Position numbers and translations under genes: made by a program
Part shown: piece after piece, positions 55,195 to 64,000 of the stretch
Layout of the letters: every line of letters starts with the position of its first letter
Numbering within the stretch: position 1 is the stretch's first letter
Source: Sarcocystis neurona
Taxonomy: Eukaryota; Apicomplexa; Conoidasida; Eucoccidiorida; Sarcocystidae
Direction: 5' to 3'
Assembly (NCBI GenBank): GCA_000727475.1
Contig: KL647290.1
Span: 3,201,532-3,265,531 of the forward strand
Length of the DNA stretch: 64,000 nt
The notes under the pieces: model-generated
What the model saw: only the letters and a program-made list of their open reading frames with translations
Databases searched by the model: none
Told to the model about the DNA's origin: nothing

Positions 55195-57057
55195 CTGTCA
55201 CTGCATGTCGGGTTGCAATGAGGGCAAAATGCAGAGGTTTCAGCCGGTCGGGAATGTCCACCATGCAGACTTGCAACCTGCACGGAAGTGCCATGCGTAC
55301 ATGTGTGCAGCTATTTACTCAAAAATTCCAAAATACTTGCTAGTACGTGTCAAAAAAGCGCGCCATTCCTACTGCTACTTCCCCAGTTAGAACCATCATT
55401 TCACAGTCAATTACATCTATAGCTCTGATACATTTGCATGTGGTTCTCCGCCGCAAAGCCGCTTTTTCGAATCGACCACAGCAAATCTCACTGTGAACAG
55501 GAGGCTTTTCACAGCGCAGGCCTGAGTGTATATTTTTGGGGCATTCTGTGCATTGCTCCAGCAGACAGCACTCTAGACGTAGCGTGATCCAATCTACTTT
55601 AGAGGACTTTTTTGCTGTTACGGTGCAACCACACTGGGGTCCTTGTAAGGTTTATTTGTGTTCCACATGTTGTGGAGAGCACTCCTACCACAACAAGGTG
55701 ATCTCGCACAGTCCACCATAACCGACGCGTTGAAAAAAGATTCCACTTTTTCGTCTATGAAGTGACTCACGCAGGACGTCGACAGAGGCGTGTGCGGTAG
55801 TTTTCGGAAGCCGCGTACGTGTGACTGGCTGTGATTGATGCAGTGGCAATAACACACAGCTATTACTAAACGGTCAGTATTTTACACAGTTGCAGAAACT
55901 CTATACACTCATATGTATATGTATGGTGAGGTACGAATGGTAACCAGACGCCTTATCAGGAGACGTGGCGCAGAATTTTATTTCGCTAGGGGCGGTAGAG
56001 CTCGTGGTGATATAGTGTTGTTTTGAATAGCGAGGAATGCGTGGAGGCAAGTGCCCTCAACGTGGGATAATTTTCTTATTTGCTCGTGTTACGTACGAGC
56101 CTATCCATACCACTCTGATGCTTAGATGCAAAGAATACGTTGCACGTATCTTCCAGATTTCCGTGTGTACGTCTGCACGCGGGTTTTTGTCCTGCCTTCC
56201 ATCCAGTTGCGCGTAATCAATACTCGTAGATTCCTTCACGTGTACACGTTCCGCAGATGACGTACATGACAACGATTTCCACCGCAGTCGCGTTGTAGCG
56301 GGGAGAGCCATGCTAACACATGTATCCAGTGAGACTTTTATGCGCGCAGATAGATGTGTGTGCTGCGTGCAACCTTGTGTGAATGCATATTTGGGGTAAC
56401 CTCAAGAACCAGATCTTCGCACTCTGACCTAGTTGCTTTACAGTCAGACGCCTACCTGCTAATACCGCCTTCAGAGTGATTGGCGCACGAGGCCTGAAAT
56501 AGCGTGTCTTATTGTCTCTGTCACCAAAAGTTAGTAAACCCTGGCCATGTGGCTTGGAGACGGTGTTCGAGAAAGGTAAAACCTATGCCACAAACTTCTG
56601 CCCTCACTACCTTCTCATTCCTCCTCCTCCCCACTAAGTGTCTTAACGAGACCCATGTGACCCCGCTAGTGTAGATGTGTGCCCTGCGGTTTACCTGTGA
56701 GTAGTCCTAGTACAACTCTATATTTTGTTAGTGCGGAATTGCTACCTGAACATTTATGCGTGAGATCTGTGCTTTTTTATAACATTAAAGATTGCGTCTG
56801 CACAGTAGGAGGCGATGGAAGCTTTCATGCCACGCGACGCACATCCACGCATATCAGGTCCTGCTCAAAGCCTCCATACCACACGAAGTACAGCCACGCA
56901 TATTTGTTTACCTGAAGGAATACTTCGGAGTCAACCGCTGTTATGACGGAGAGAGACGCCCATCATCTGTTGCAGCTTGGTTCGCTACGCTGGTCCTCAG
57001 AAGTGCTGCCGCCGCATATTAGCCCTCCGGCCCGGAGAATACCTACGAACTTGGACA

Positions 57058-58691
57058 ATGGAAAGAAGACGCATCTTGTTTTGCTGCCGCATGTATCGGC
57101 GACTCCTGCCACAGCTGCTGCAGTTATTGATACTTCTCTTACTCTACGTGGCTACTGCTGCAGCTGAAGGTGATGGTGCAGCAATCCTGCTGGTGCTGGG
57201 CTGTTGCTGCTTTTTCCCTGCTGACCCTCAAACGTGAGTCCGGACGTATTGCACGTGTACCTGACTCTTTGTGCACGCCTTTATATACGAATAAAGGGAG
57301 AGGATGTGTATTTGCTGATACGTCCGCTACAAACAGTTGAAAGAGGGCGAAGCTTACCTTCTTCCTCCGGCTGTACGCATATGCGGGGGGTGGGGGGCAG
57401 CACGAAGACACTAAAACGACTGCTGGCTCTGCAAGAGCTCCAACTGCTGCAGCAGGCGACGCAACAAGTGCAGCAGTAGCACCGCAGAACAAGGTTATCA
57501 GCTGCTGCAACACCTGTAGCAAGAGCGATAGGCGTAGCGGAAGGAGGGGCAGGCAGCGACCACGTAGAATGGCGTGGTCTTATGTGCGACTTGTCAACAT
57601 ATGTGGAAGAGTGTTTTATTGCTGCACGTTTAGAAACACATTTACGTGTACTTCGGAAATTTTTGTGCCTGAATAGTGAGACGCTTACAGGCATTTCCAC
57701 CTCTGACGAATAAGCACCAGACGAAGAGCAAGACCTGCTGGCGTTGCACGGGAGAACACCGCCGGTAGCAAGAGCGTCGGTAACAGAAGCAGACACGGCC
57801 GCGGTCAAAGCGCGGTCAACAGAGGAGCACGCGATGATTAACTAGAATTAGTGGTACGCCATGATGCGGTGAACTAGCAGCTCGCAACACTCGAAATGGA
57901 GCAGCCGATGTTGCAGTGACGGCAGGGTATCCTACTGGTTAAAGTACAGAATACGAGTGAGTCACTCTATTCTCGATTCTGCATGAATACGTAATCAGCT
58001 GCTCTTGAATGCACATTTCAATTAGGCGAGGTGCTTGCGTTGCAGAAGCAGGAAAAAGTATGCTGTACACACTTGCCACTAAACACACCTACGGTGAAGG
58101 CATACAGACCCAACAAAGAGGCGCAACAAAGGCGCTCCGTGTAGAGTTTGTTCAGTGGGAAAAGCGTGTAAGAGGCCAGTGGGACACCACGACGTCTAGA
58201 AGTTGAAAAATTTGCGATGAACAATGCTCAAGACATGTTGCGAGGTATCGACACCTACTTGCGAAGCCTACCTGTGAACCTCTGTCAACTGGAGGACGTG
58301 CTGCACAAGTCGAGGTTTCCGTGTGTATATATGTAGATATAAATACATACACACATACAAGTGTACGTGTCCGTCTTTTCTGATGCTGTACGTGCTTATT
58401 TACATCTTTGTAGGCGTACTTACGTTCGTGTTCGCGCACTTCAGCAGGAAGACCTCAGGTCGATGGCTTCAGTGCCTGAAAACTGCAGATGCTCAACTGA
58501 AAGACCCTATAAAGATGAGCGCGTATATCCACAGGTTCTATATTTGCATGCACGTGTCGACAACGTATGAATACACATACACATGTATACAGAGTACGTG
58601 TTGCAAGTCGTCCATACCGTCGCAGATATACGGTGTGCAGCTCTCTGTCTGGAAACCACTACGAAGTGGTTCGCTATTGAAACTGTTATGA
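57058..58691 (+). CDS. Candidate small secreted six-cysteine protein (5 exons)
   Basis: A hand-built model. Exon 1 starts at ATG 57058 or 57091 and ends at 57169 (donor GTGATG). It encodes a strong signal peptide, MYRRLLPQLLQLLILLLLYV then ATAAAE. Then 57502-57675 (donor GTGAGA), 58200-58320 (donor GTGTGT), 58414-58534 and 58641-58691 (TGA). Phases match at every join (1, 1, 2, 0). From the second ATG the product is about 181 residues. The mature part is helical and charged, with six cysteines (GLMCDL, EECF, FLCLN, NLCQL, ENCRC), and lacks a clear C-terminal hydrophobic GPI signal. Eimeria SAG antigens also have six cysteines after a signal peptide, but I see no SAG sequence motif and do not assign it. 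A competing exon-like block at 58026-58057 would break the phase. Confidence 0.4.
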
Positions 58692-58717
58692 CAGTACGCA
58701 GAATGAACGCATGCAGA

Positions 58718-58867
58718 AGCTACGTGTCTTTTATACCAACTACTCTACAAAAGGAGAACAAAAACTGAGTAAGGGAGAATCAGTAGCACACAAAAGCCAC
58801 GTGCCTTTTATACCGACTACTTTGCAAATGGAGAACAAAAGACTGAGTAAGGGGGCATCAGTAGCAC
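58718..58867. repeat. Two-copy tandem repeat, period 77 bp
   Basis: Unit 1 (58718-58794) and unit 2 (58795-58867) share CTTTTATACC.ACTACT, GGAGAACAAAA and ACTGAGTAAGGG. It begins 26 bases after the stop codon of the candidate secreted gene, so it would lie in its 3' untranslated region. Confidence 0.9.
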
Positions 58868-60545
58868 GCCGGCTAAGTGCACTTGCTCATGGTGCAGCAG
58901 AAACGCACAGGAGCAAAAGGTAGTTTTTGCACAATACAGACAAAGGATAGCCAGTGACCCTGCTGCTTTTAAAATGTGTAAAGAGCTGCAGGCCATTATT
59001 ACTGCCACTACTGCATTTGCTACTATTTCTGTTATGGATACGCCCATGAAGGTCACTACTACTGCCATTCCTCAACAACTCGTACAACATTTTTCATTTC
59101 TATTGCTACCACGGCTACCACTGCTGAGCGTACTAATACTTCCAGTACTACCACTTACAGTACTGCTGCTAGGCTGTACACATAGATGTAGCTGGCATTA
59201 CATAGGTCTGCAGTGCCGTGTCTACCGACGCACACAGCTGATAATGAAGGCTCCTGATGCTCTAGGCTAAGCGCTAAACTACTGCCAGTGCCGTTGCTGC
59301 TGTTGGCTTGTTGGCTCTGTTCTATTTAGTCTCTCGTTGCTGCTGCTGTCTTCCGGGTTGTACGTCTATTGCTGGCAGCTTCGAGTTGCTTCACACGGGA
59401 GCCGCCCATCGCTGCTTTTGCTCTAGATGCTGCTCTGCGGTTGTACGCTTGGGGACGGCCGTCTGCTGTGTTGGACGTCGGTGTCGCTGTTCTGTTGTGG
59501 CGTTGCTGCTTCAATGTGAATGGAGATACTACTGCGACGTCTGCGGGGTTTTCTGGAGACTGCTCCCCATGCTGCTGCTACTGTTGTTGCTCCCGCCTCT
59601 GCAAGTGCTGCTGCCTTTGCTACTGCTGTTGCTACCATTTTTGCGTCCTGCTTCCGCTTCGGTCAGCGTCTCTACGCCCGCAGTTGCGGCTGGTCATGCT
59701 ACTGCTATTGCTCACCCTGTTACTCTCGCTGCTTGTCTTGGTGTTCCGTGTATACAAATGGACATATACAGGTACGTATGTATCCGTAGCTGGTGCGGCT
59801 GACGCTGCTCTCGCTGCTCTCGCTGCTGCCACTATCGTGACTTTACGCCTTGCTCGTGTTTGTGACATCACTGCTGACAGTTGGTCCTCCTCGTCCTGCG
59901 TGCGCTGTTGCTATGCCTCCTGTGCAGCTTCCCTCCCTCGTGTAAGTGCAGGTCTTACTACGTCTGGGGATGGTTGTGCTGCCTGGGACTTTACTGCTTC
60001 TGCTGCTCCTGGTGGTGCCGTTCTTCGCCGCTGCGCCCGCTGCGAACGGCGTCCACCTCGCTGCGAGCGGCGTCCAACTCGCTGCTGTCGGTGTGAGCTG
60101 CAGTGATTTTGACGCTGCTATTGTGTTTCATGGTGTAATTTTGGGGCTGGGGCCAGGGCTTACGTTGTCTTCGTCAATGCTGTACCTTGCGACACCGCAG
60201 CCACTGCCGCTGCTGCTGCTGGTGCTGCTACCGCAGGACGTATGATCCAGTGTCTCTTCTGAAGAAGCAAGAGTATCGAGGCCGCTACATGTAGCAGCTG
60301 GCCTCTGCGAGCATTGTCGTTGTGTGCACACCACTTAGAATGGAAGAATACTCCTATAAGGCGTGTTATTTGTGCGCCGTCAACGCTAGTATTTGAAAGC
60401 TGCGTAGAAGGAGTGTTTGCGTGAGACAGAACTGTGGGTAAGAATGTATGACCTCTCCCCCCGTGAGGCATATACGAGAGTAGTGAGTACAAACGGGGAC
60501 GCGTGTGTCCCAGTGAGACACAGACTGGAAGACTTTATCGAACGA
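58868..60545. other. CTG-rich low-complexity stretch
   Basis: From about 58950 to 60240 the plus strand is CTG/GCT-rich. It keeps Leu/Cys-rich plus frames (up to 245 codons) and Ala/Ser-rich minus frames open. No domain or splice chain could be supported. A short tandem repeat lies at about 60030-60083. Confidence 0.5.
60030..60083. repeat. Short 21-bp tandem repeat
   Basis: CGCTGCGAACGGCGTCCACCT is followed by CGCTGCGAGCGGCGTCCAACT and a decayed third copy. It is embedded in the CTG-rich stretch. Confidence 0.8.
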
Positions 60546-61048
60546 ATGACTGACTGTCAGCCACTGGTATCCAGCTGCTTAGTCCTGCTGTTGCTGGTTT
60601 CGGCTGGGGGTTCTGCTGCTGACACGGCCACCTACGTATCTTGCAATGCAGGCACCGTCTGCATGCACACAGTACCGGCGCTTGCTCGGTGGCAACAGTA
60701 GCACGTTCTCAACGAGACGTCGAGCTTCTGCCAAGAATGTCTTTATATCAAGACAATTCCAACTAGTGAACTCGCCATATCGCTGGAATTCTTCTCTGTT
60801 CCCGCTTTCACTTTGTGTACGCCTGGCGCTACCGTGCCGTGTATTCTGTTGTGCCGGTGCTGCTTTCGTGCTGGGTGCTCCCTGAGCTGCTGAGGAAGGA
60901 AATGCGATACCACATGACTATGGAAATTACAACATACAAGCAGCAGAGCCTTGCCGTTACAGCAACTCCTCAGAAAGTCGCTGACAGCAGCACAAATCCC
61001 GATACAACGGCTCCTGCAGCAGAGACACTGAAACACAGCAGCACGTGA
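60546..61048 (+). CDS. Weak candidate secreted protein (signal-peptide exon)
   Basis: ATG 60546 begins MTDCQPLVSSCLVLLLLVSA, then GGSAADTATY, a good signal peptide, followed by a GTATCT donor in phase 0 at about 60636. A phase-0 acceptor (ACATACAAG) at about 60940 opens QQSLAVTATPQKVADSSTNP.. to a TGA at 61048. A direct join would give only about 66 residues, so other exons may be missing. Confidence 0.2.
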
Positions 61049-61698
61049 ACAATATCCTCAGGAGCGATAGCGACAGGGAGGACACATTTCTACAATACGG
61101 ACAACAAACTGGCGCGGACACGCCGGTATCTCATGCAGCTCGACCCGATAGAGCGGCAACGCCCACCCGTTGCTGCGAATCTTGTATCACGAGTTAGCAA
61201 CATGCGGATTCTACATCCAACCAGAGCCACTGATATATCGTTGCCAAGCTAAACGTGAACACACCAGCTAGCAGGAGCAAGTGGAAAGACTGCAAGAGCG
61301 TGCGAAAGAGCACTAAGGGGAAATTCCCACCCTACATGGTCAGCAAGAGTTGAGTGCATTACGGAAGCTACCGTGAGAACACGGGAGACAACGGCAAGAG
61401 CAGCAGCTGCAGCAGGCGAGTGACAACAGCAGCGACGTTCGCCGCGGCAGCATCACCAGGAATAGGCGAGGCAGGGTCAGCGGGAATAATAGTAGCTGAA
61501 ACCGCAAGGGCGTCAGGACGGACAGGGCAGGCAACTTTGGCAGCAAAAGCAGGTGCCGGCGCAGCAACAGCTGCACCCACAGGCAGGCGGACAGGCAGCA
61601 ATTGACGGAACAGACGCACCACTCCCGTCTTCACCTGTGTTTGACGATGCAGCGCCATAATCACGAAATGTCAATGCAGCTGTTGGAGCACTGAGGGC
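61049..61698. other. Spacer upstream of the Ala/Ser-rich gene
   Basis: CAG/GCA-rich from about 61390. Frames are open on both strands because of the triplets. It may hold the promoter or first exons of the next gene. Confidence 0.4.
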
Positions 61699-63702
61699 AT
61701 GAAGAGGAGCAGCAGAATGCCACGGGGTGGCCACAAGCGAATGCGGCCGCGAAGGAGACGCAGCCACAGCAGCGCGGCCAACTCCAGCAGCTGTCGGCAC
61801 CGAACACGTAGCAGCAGCGGTCTGAGAGTGGTTTCGCCGTCCTTTTCCTGGCAACAGCAACCGCCAGCGGGAGGACAGGAACAGGAGAATACGCCGCAGG
61901 CCTCCGCGGGACGGCCCATGCGCGAGGAGATCGCTGGTAGATCTGAACGTGGCTTCTCTTTGCAAACATCAGCAACAACGTCCCTGTTGCAGCCGCTTCC
62001 TGTAGTAGCTAGGCAGCATGCTAATGCTACAGCAACTTCGACGCTTAGCTCTGCTGCGTCCGCAGATTCGACCTCTTCCCGCTGCAGCCCAGCACGCACC
62101 GCTTCGTCGTCAGAACGCTTCAGCAGCCCCATATCTCCTTCAGGTGAAGCGGCTCCTGCTCGTGCCCTTGCTCCTAGTGTTGCTGTTGCTGGTGCCGCTC
62201 CCCCCCCAGGTCCTGCTGCAATTTCCACTGCTCCGGCTGTTGCTGCAGCGTTTCCTGCGAGAACTACTGTCCCGTGGACGCTCGCCGCAGCAAGGCAAGT
62301 GGCCGTTTCCAGGAAAGGAGAAGCTGTGCAGACCCTGGTGTCCGGAGATGCAGCGCCAGGAGCCTCAACAGGTGCACCACGGCAGTCAACGGGAGGGGTA
62401 AAAGTAGCAGCAGCCCTGCCGGAGCTAATCGACGCCGCAGCAGCAGAAGCACATGCAACAGCGCAGGGCCACACCATCGCAGCGGAAAGAGCCGCACAAA
62501 CTCCAATAGAAGGACGCAAAGAACGTATGGAGCCGGCTACCTATCTTCCAGCCTCCTCGCCTACGTTTTTGCCGAGTGTGCCTGGCGAATATTCTCTGCA
62601 GATCCACTCCCGCGCCAACCCACAGTTGTCGTGTTCTACTGCTGAATGGGAAGCTGGTGCTGCTAAGTTGGCCTCAACTGTTTACGTCGCTGCACACAGT
62701 GCTGCTGCTGCAGGTGCACCACCGTCTGCGACTGCATTTCTTGGACTGGGTGGTGCTGCCGCGGCAGCAGCCGCTCGTGGCAGTGTTACAGGCGGAACTG
62801 CGTCCGCGGGTGACACTTCTGCTGCTGCTGAAATCGGTACTTCTGCGTCCGGCGCTGTTGCTGGTCCTTTGTCTCGTGCTGCAGCTCGTGTGGCGGCAGC
62901 TGCGGCTGAAGACGCTGTTGCTGCGTGCGGTCGCAGCACAGAGACGCCTCTCTTGAAGATCGTGGAGGCAGGGGGTGCGGCACTCCCTCGCCCGCAGCAG
63001 CGAGCAGCAGCAGCAGCGGCGTCAGAGGAGCAACAGCGGCAGCTGGTGTCGCGGTCAGTCGCTGCTTCTGCTGCGTCGGGCCCGTGTTCGTCCGCAGCGA
63101 GTGCGATGGTCAAGGCGGAGAGCTCTTTGTCCCGGCGGCTCGTATGCAACAGCGGCGTCGTTCCGGCAGCAGCAGACAATAGCAACACAGAAGAGACTCA
63201 AGACATTCCGGCTAGTAGCCCCTGGTTCCAGTCCTTGTGTCCCTCCACCACTTCCGTTTCCTTCCCTTCCCGCTCCCCCACGGCGGTGGACGCCGTTGCT
63301 GCGGATGCTCGTGACACCCCTGGTCCTTCCGCTGCTGCGTCCTCCAATGCTATGTCGCCTGCGGGGCGGGCTTCGGGTGCCACCACAAGCGCGGCCGGTG
63401 CTTCTTCGCCTGCTACAGATGCTAGCGCAGCAACTGCGTGTTTATCTGGTGCCTTTGCGCCTCTTCCCTTTTCTGGAAGGTGTGTCCGACACTCAGAGCA
63501 GCACGTGAAGGTCTCCGACGCAGGCGTTCCGTTGCTGCTGCAAGACATCGCCGACACAGCTGCGCACCCCGTGCTGCTGGCGCTGCAGCAGCAGCAAGCA
63601 CCAGCGCAGCGATCTCGGCGCCTCCCCGTTCTCAAAATTGCTGACGGAAGCTGCCAACGTCTTTTGCTACAAACCCCCGAGCTCCTCAAGTACGCACGCT
63701 GA
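61699..63702 (+). CDS. Ala/Ser-rich hypothetical protein, probably continuing past the window
   Basis: An open frame of 667 codons. It begins basic and Arg/Ser-rich (MKRSSRMPRGGHKRMRPRRR), then is dominated by Ala, Ser, Pro and Thr. The end is less repetitive and looks like real protein (VSDAGVPLLLQDIADTAAHP.., RRLPVLKIADGSCQRLLLQT). A GTACGC donor at 63690 falls just before the in-frame TGA at 63702, so this is probably an internal or first exon ending at 63689. No domain is recognised. Antisense Ala/Ser frames (61671-62519, 62682-63188) are shadows of the triplets. Confidence 0.5.
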   Translation: MKRSSRMPRGGHKRMRPRRRRSHSSAANSSSCRHRTRSSSGLRVVSPSFSWQQQPPAGGQEQENTPQASAGRPMREEIAGRSERGFSLQTSATTSLLQPLPVVARQHANATATSTLSSAASADSTSSRCSPARTASSSERFSSPISPSGEAAPARALAPSVAVAGAAPPPGPAAISTAPAVAAAFPARTTVPWTLAAARQVAVSRKGEAVQTLVSGDAAPGASTGAPRQSTGGVKVAAALPELIDAAAAEAHATAQGHTIAAERAAQTPIEGRKERMEPATYLPASSPTFLPSVPGEYSLQIHSRANPQLSCSTAEWEAGAAKLASTVYVAAHSAAAAGAPPSATAFLGLGGAAAAAAARGSVTGGTASAGDTSAAAEIGTSASGAVAGPLSRAAARVAAAAAEDAVAACGRSTETPLLKIVEAGGAALPRPQQRAAAAAASEEQQRQLVSRSVAASAASGPCSSAASAMVKAESSLSRRLVCNSGVVPAAADNSNTEETQDIPASSPWFQSLCPSTTSVSFPSRSPTAVDAVAADARDTPGPSAAASSNAMSPAGRASGATTSAAGASSPATDASAATACLSGAFAPLPFSGRCVRHSEQHVKVSDAGVPLLLQDIADTAAHPVLLALQQQQAPAQRSRRLPVLKIADGSCQRLLLQTPELLKYAR

Positions 63703-64000
63703 CATCCCTGTACACGTGTGTGTCTATGTACGTTCCCGCTGATGGTCGTCGCGAACTTGTACATACGCAGAGTTTGTGGGCCCCTAATCTTTGTGCATTC
63801 TTGTGTCCGTGGACGTAGAACGACAGAGCAACGTACAAACGTAGGATGTCCCGTGTGATTTTACAACACCTATTAGTAGAAACAGAGAGGCGTACGGTTA
63901 CGCTTACGGGTTTACGTGTGACGCAGCGATCATACATTCAGATGGTTCTCTCTCTGTATCTCCGTCTCTGTACGCCGCTTTCGCTATCTGTGTATATCTA
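63703..64000. other. Right edge, probably intron
   Basis: Plain sequence with TACGT microsatellite. It reads as the start of an intron of the preceding gene; no exon seen. Confidence 0.4.

Larger units (their letters stand above)
52119..57057. other. Repeat-poor region with scattered exon-like pieces
   Basis: No gene could be completed. A plus block at about 52735-52840 (RVRATTSVDLHVEIFYEGKR) lies between an AG and a GTGAGC. Other pieces are listed at 53440-53836 and 54950-55194. About 55400-56900 holds nothing I can support beyond short frames. Confidence 0.4.

Noticed and set aside
57281..57808. 175-codon minus frame opposite the secreted candidate
   Set aside because: Ser/Cys-rich antisense of triplets; the plus strand offers a signal peptide and phase-consistent exons.
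58026..58057. Extra exon EVLALQKQEK in the secreted candidate
   Set aside because: Good acceptor and GTATGC donor, but including it breaks the phase to the next exon, whereas skipping it keeps all joins in frame.
61671..63188. Minus Ala-rich frames (282 and 168 codons)
   Set aside because: The plus frame continues into non-repetitive protein with a donor site; the minus frames stay low-complexity.
1..64000. Telomere-type TTTAGGG arrays, CRISPR arrays, tRNA genes, reverse transcriptase or transposase
   Set aside because: I looked for their hallmark motifs by eye and found none; a covariance-model or profile search would be needed to exclude diverged copies.

Overview
The window looks like nuclear DNA of an apicomplexan coccidian, most likely Eimeria. 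Three things point there. Long CAG/GCA/AGC trinucleotide runs pass straight through open frames as poly-Gln, poly-Ala and poly-Ser. Genes are rich in small introns with clear GT..AG borders. Introns and spacers are full of (TA)n and TATAC/GTATAC microsatellites. CAG-rich stretches (about 7-10, 17-23, 34-47.6 and 59-63.7 kb) alternate with plainer stretches (about 10-17 and 47.6-57 kb), like the repeat-rich and repeat-poor segments described for Eimeria. There is one assembly gap (1995-2296). I saw no tRNA, rRNA, CRISPR, prophage or recognisable transposase or reverse transcriptase.

Layout. 2.5-8.6 kb, minus strand: a four-exon serine alpha/beta-hydrolase of the monoacylglycerol-lipase/lysophospholipase type, with every splice phase matching and a complete Ser-Asp-His triad. 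11.7-12.6 kb, minus: a candidate small secreted protein gene of four exons. 15.3-19.1 kb, minus: an unidentified multi-exon gene with one link missing. 20.2-36.1 kb, minus: a nine-exon (or more) gene for the splicing factor SYF1/XAB2, the best-supported call here. 39.4-47.6 kb, plus: a very long intronless frame for a large low-complexity protein with a Walker A (P-loop) motif. 48.1-48.3 kb, minus: the end of an unidentified gene. 49.9-52.1 kb, minus: a two-exon gene for a MYCBP (AMY-1) orthologue. 57.1-58.7 kb, plus: a second candidate small secreted protein gene of five exons with six cysteines after its signal peptide. 60.5-61.0 kb, plus: a weaker third signal-peptide candidate. 61.7 kb to the right part of the window, plus: an Ala/Ser-rich exon whose donor site suggests the gene runs on past the window.

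The genes are ordinary eukaryotic neighbours, not an operon. SYF1 acts in the nineteen complex of the spliceosome. The hydrolase acts on lipids. MYCBP orthologues are best known from cAMP-dependent protein kinase anchoring and from the flagellar axoneme, which would fit a parasite with flagellated microgametes. The less described content is the set of small multi-exon secreted-protein candidates in the repeat-poor segments, and several precise hairpins and short tandem duplications in introns and spacers.

All exon models were made by hand from frame, phase and splice motifs; transcript evidence would be needed to confirm the low-confidence ones.
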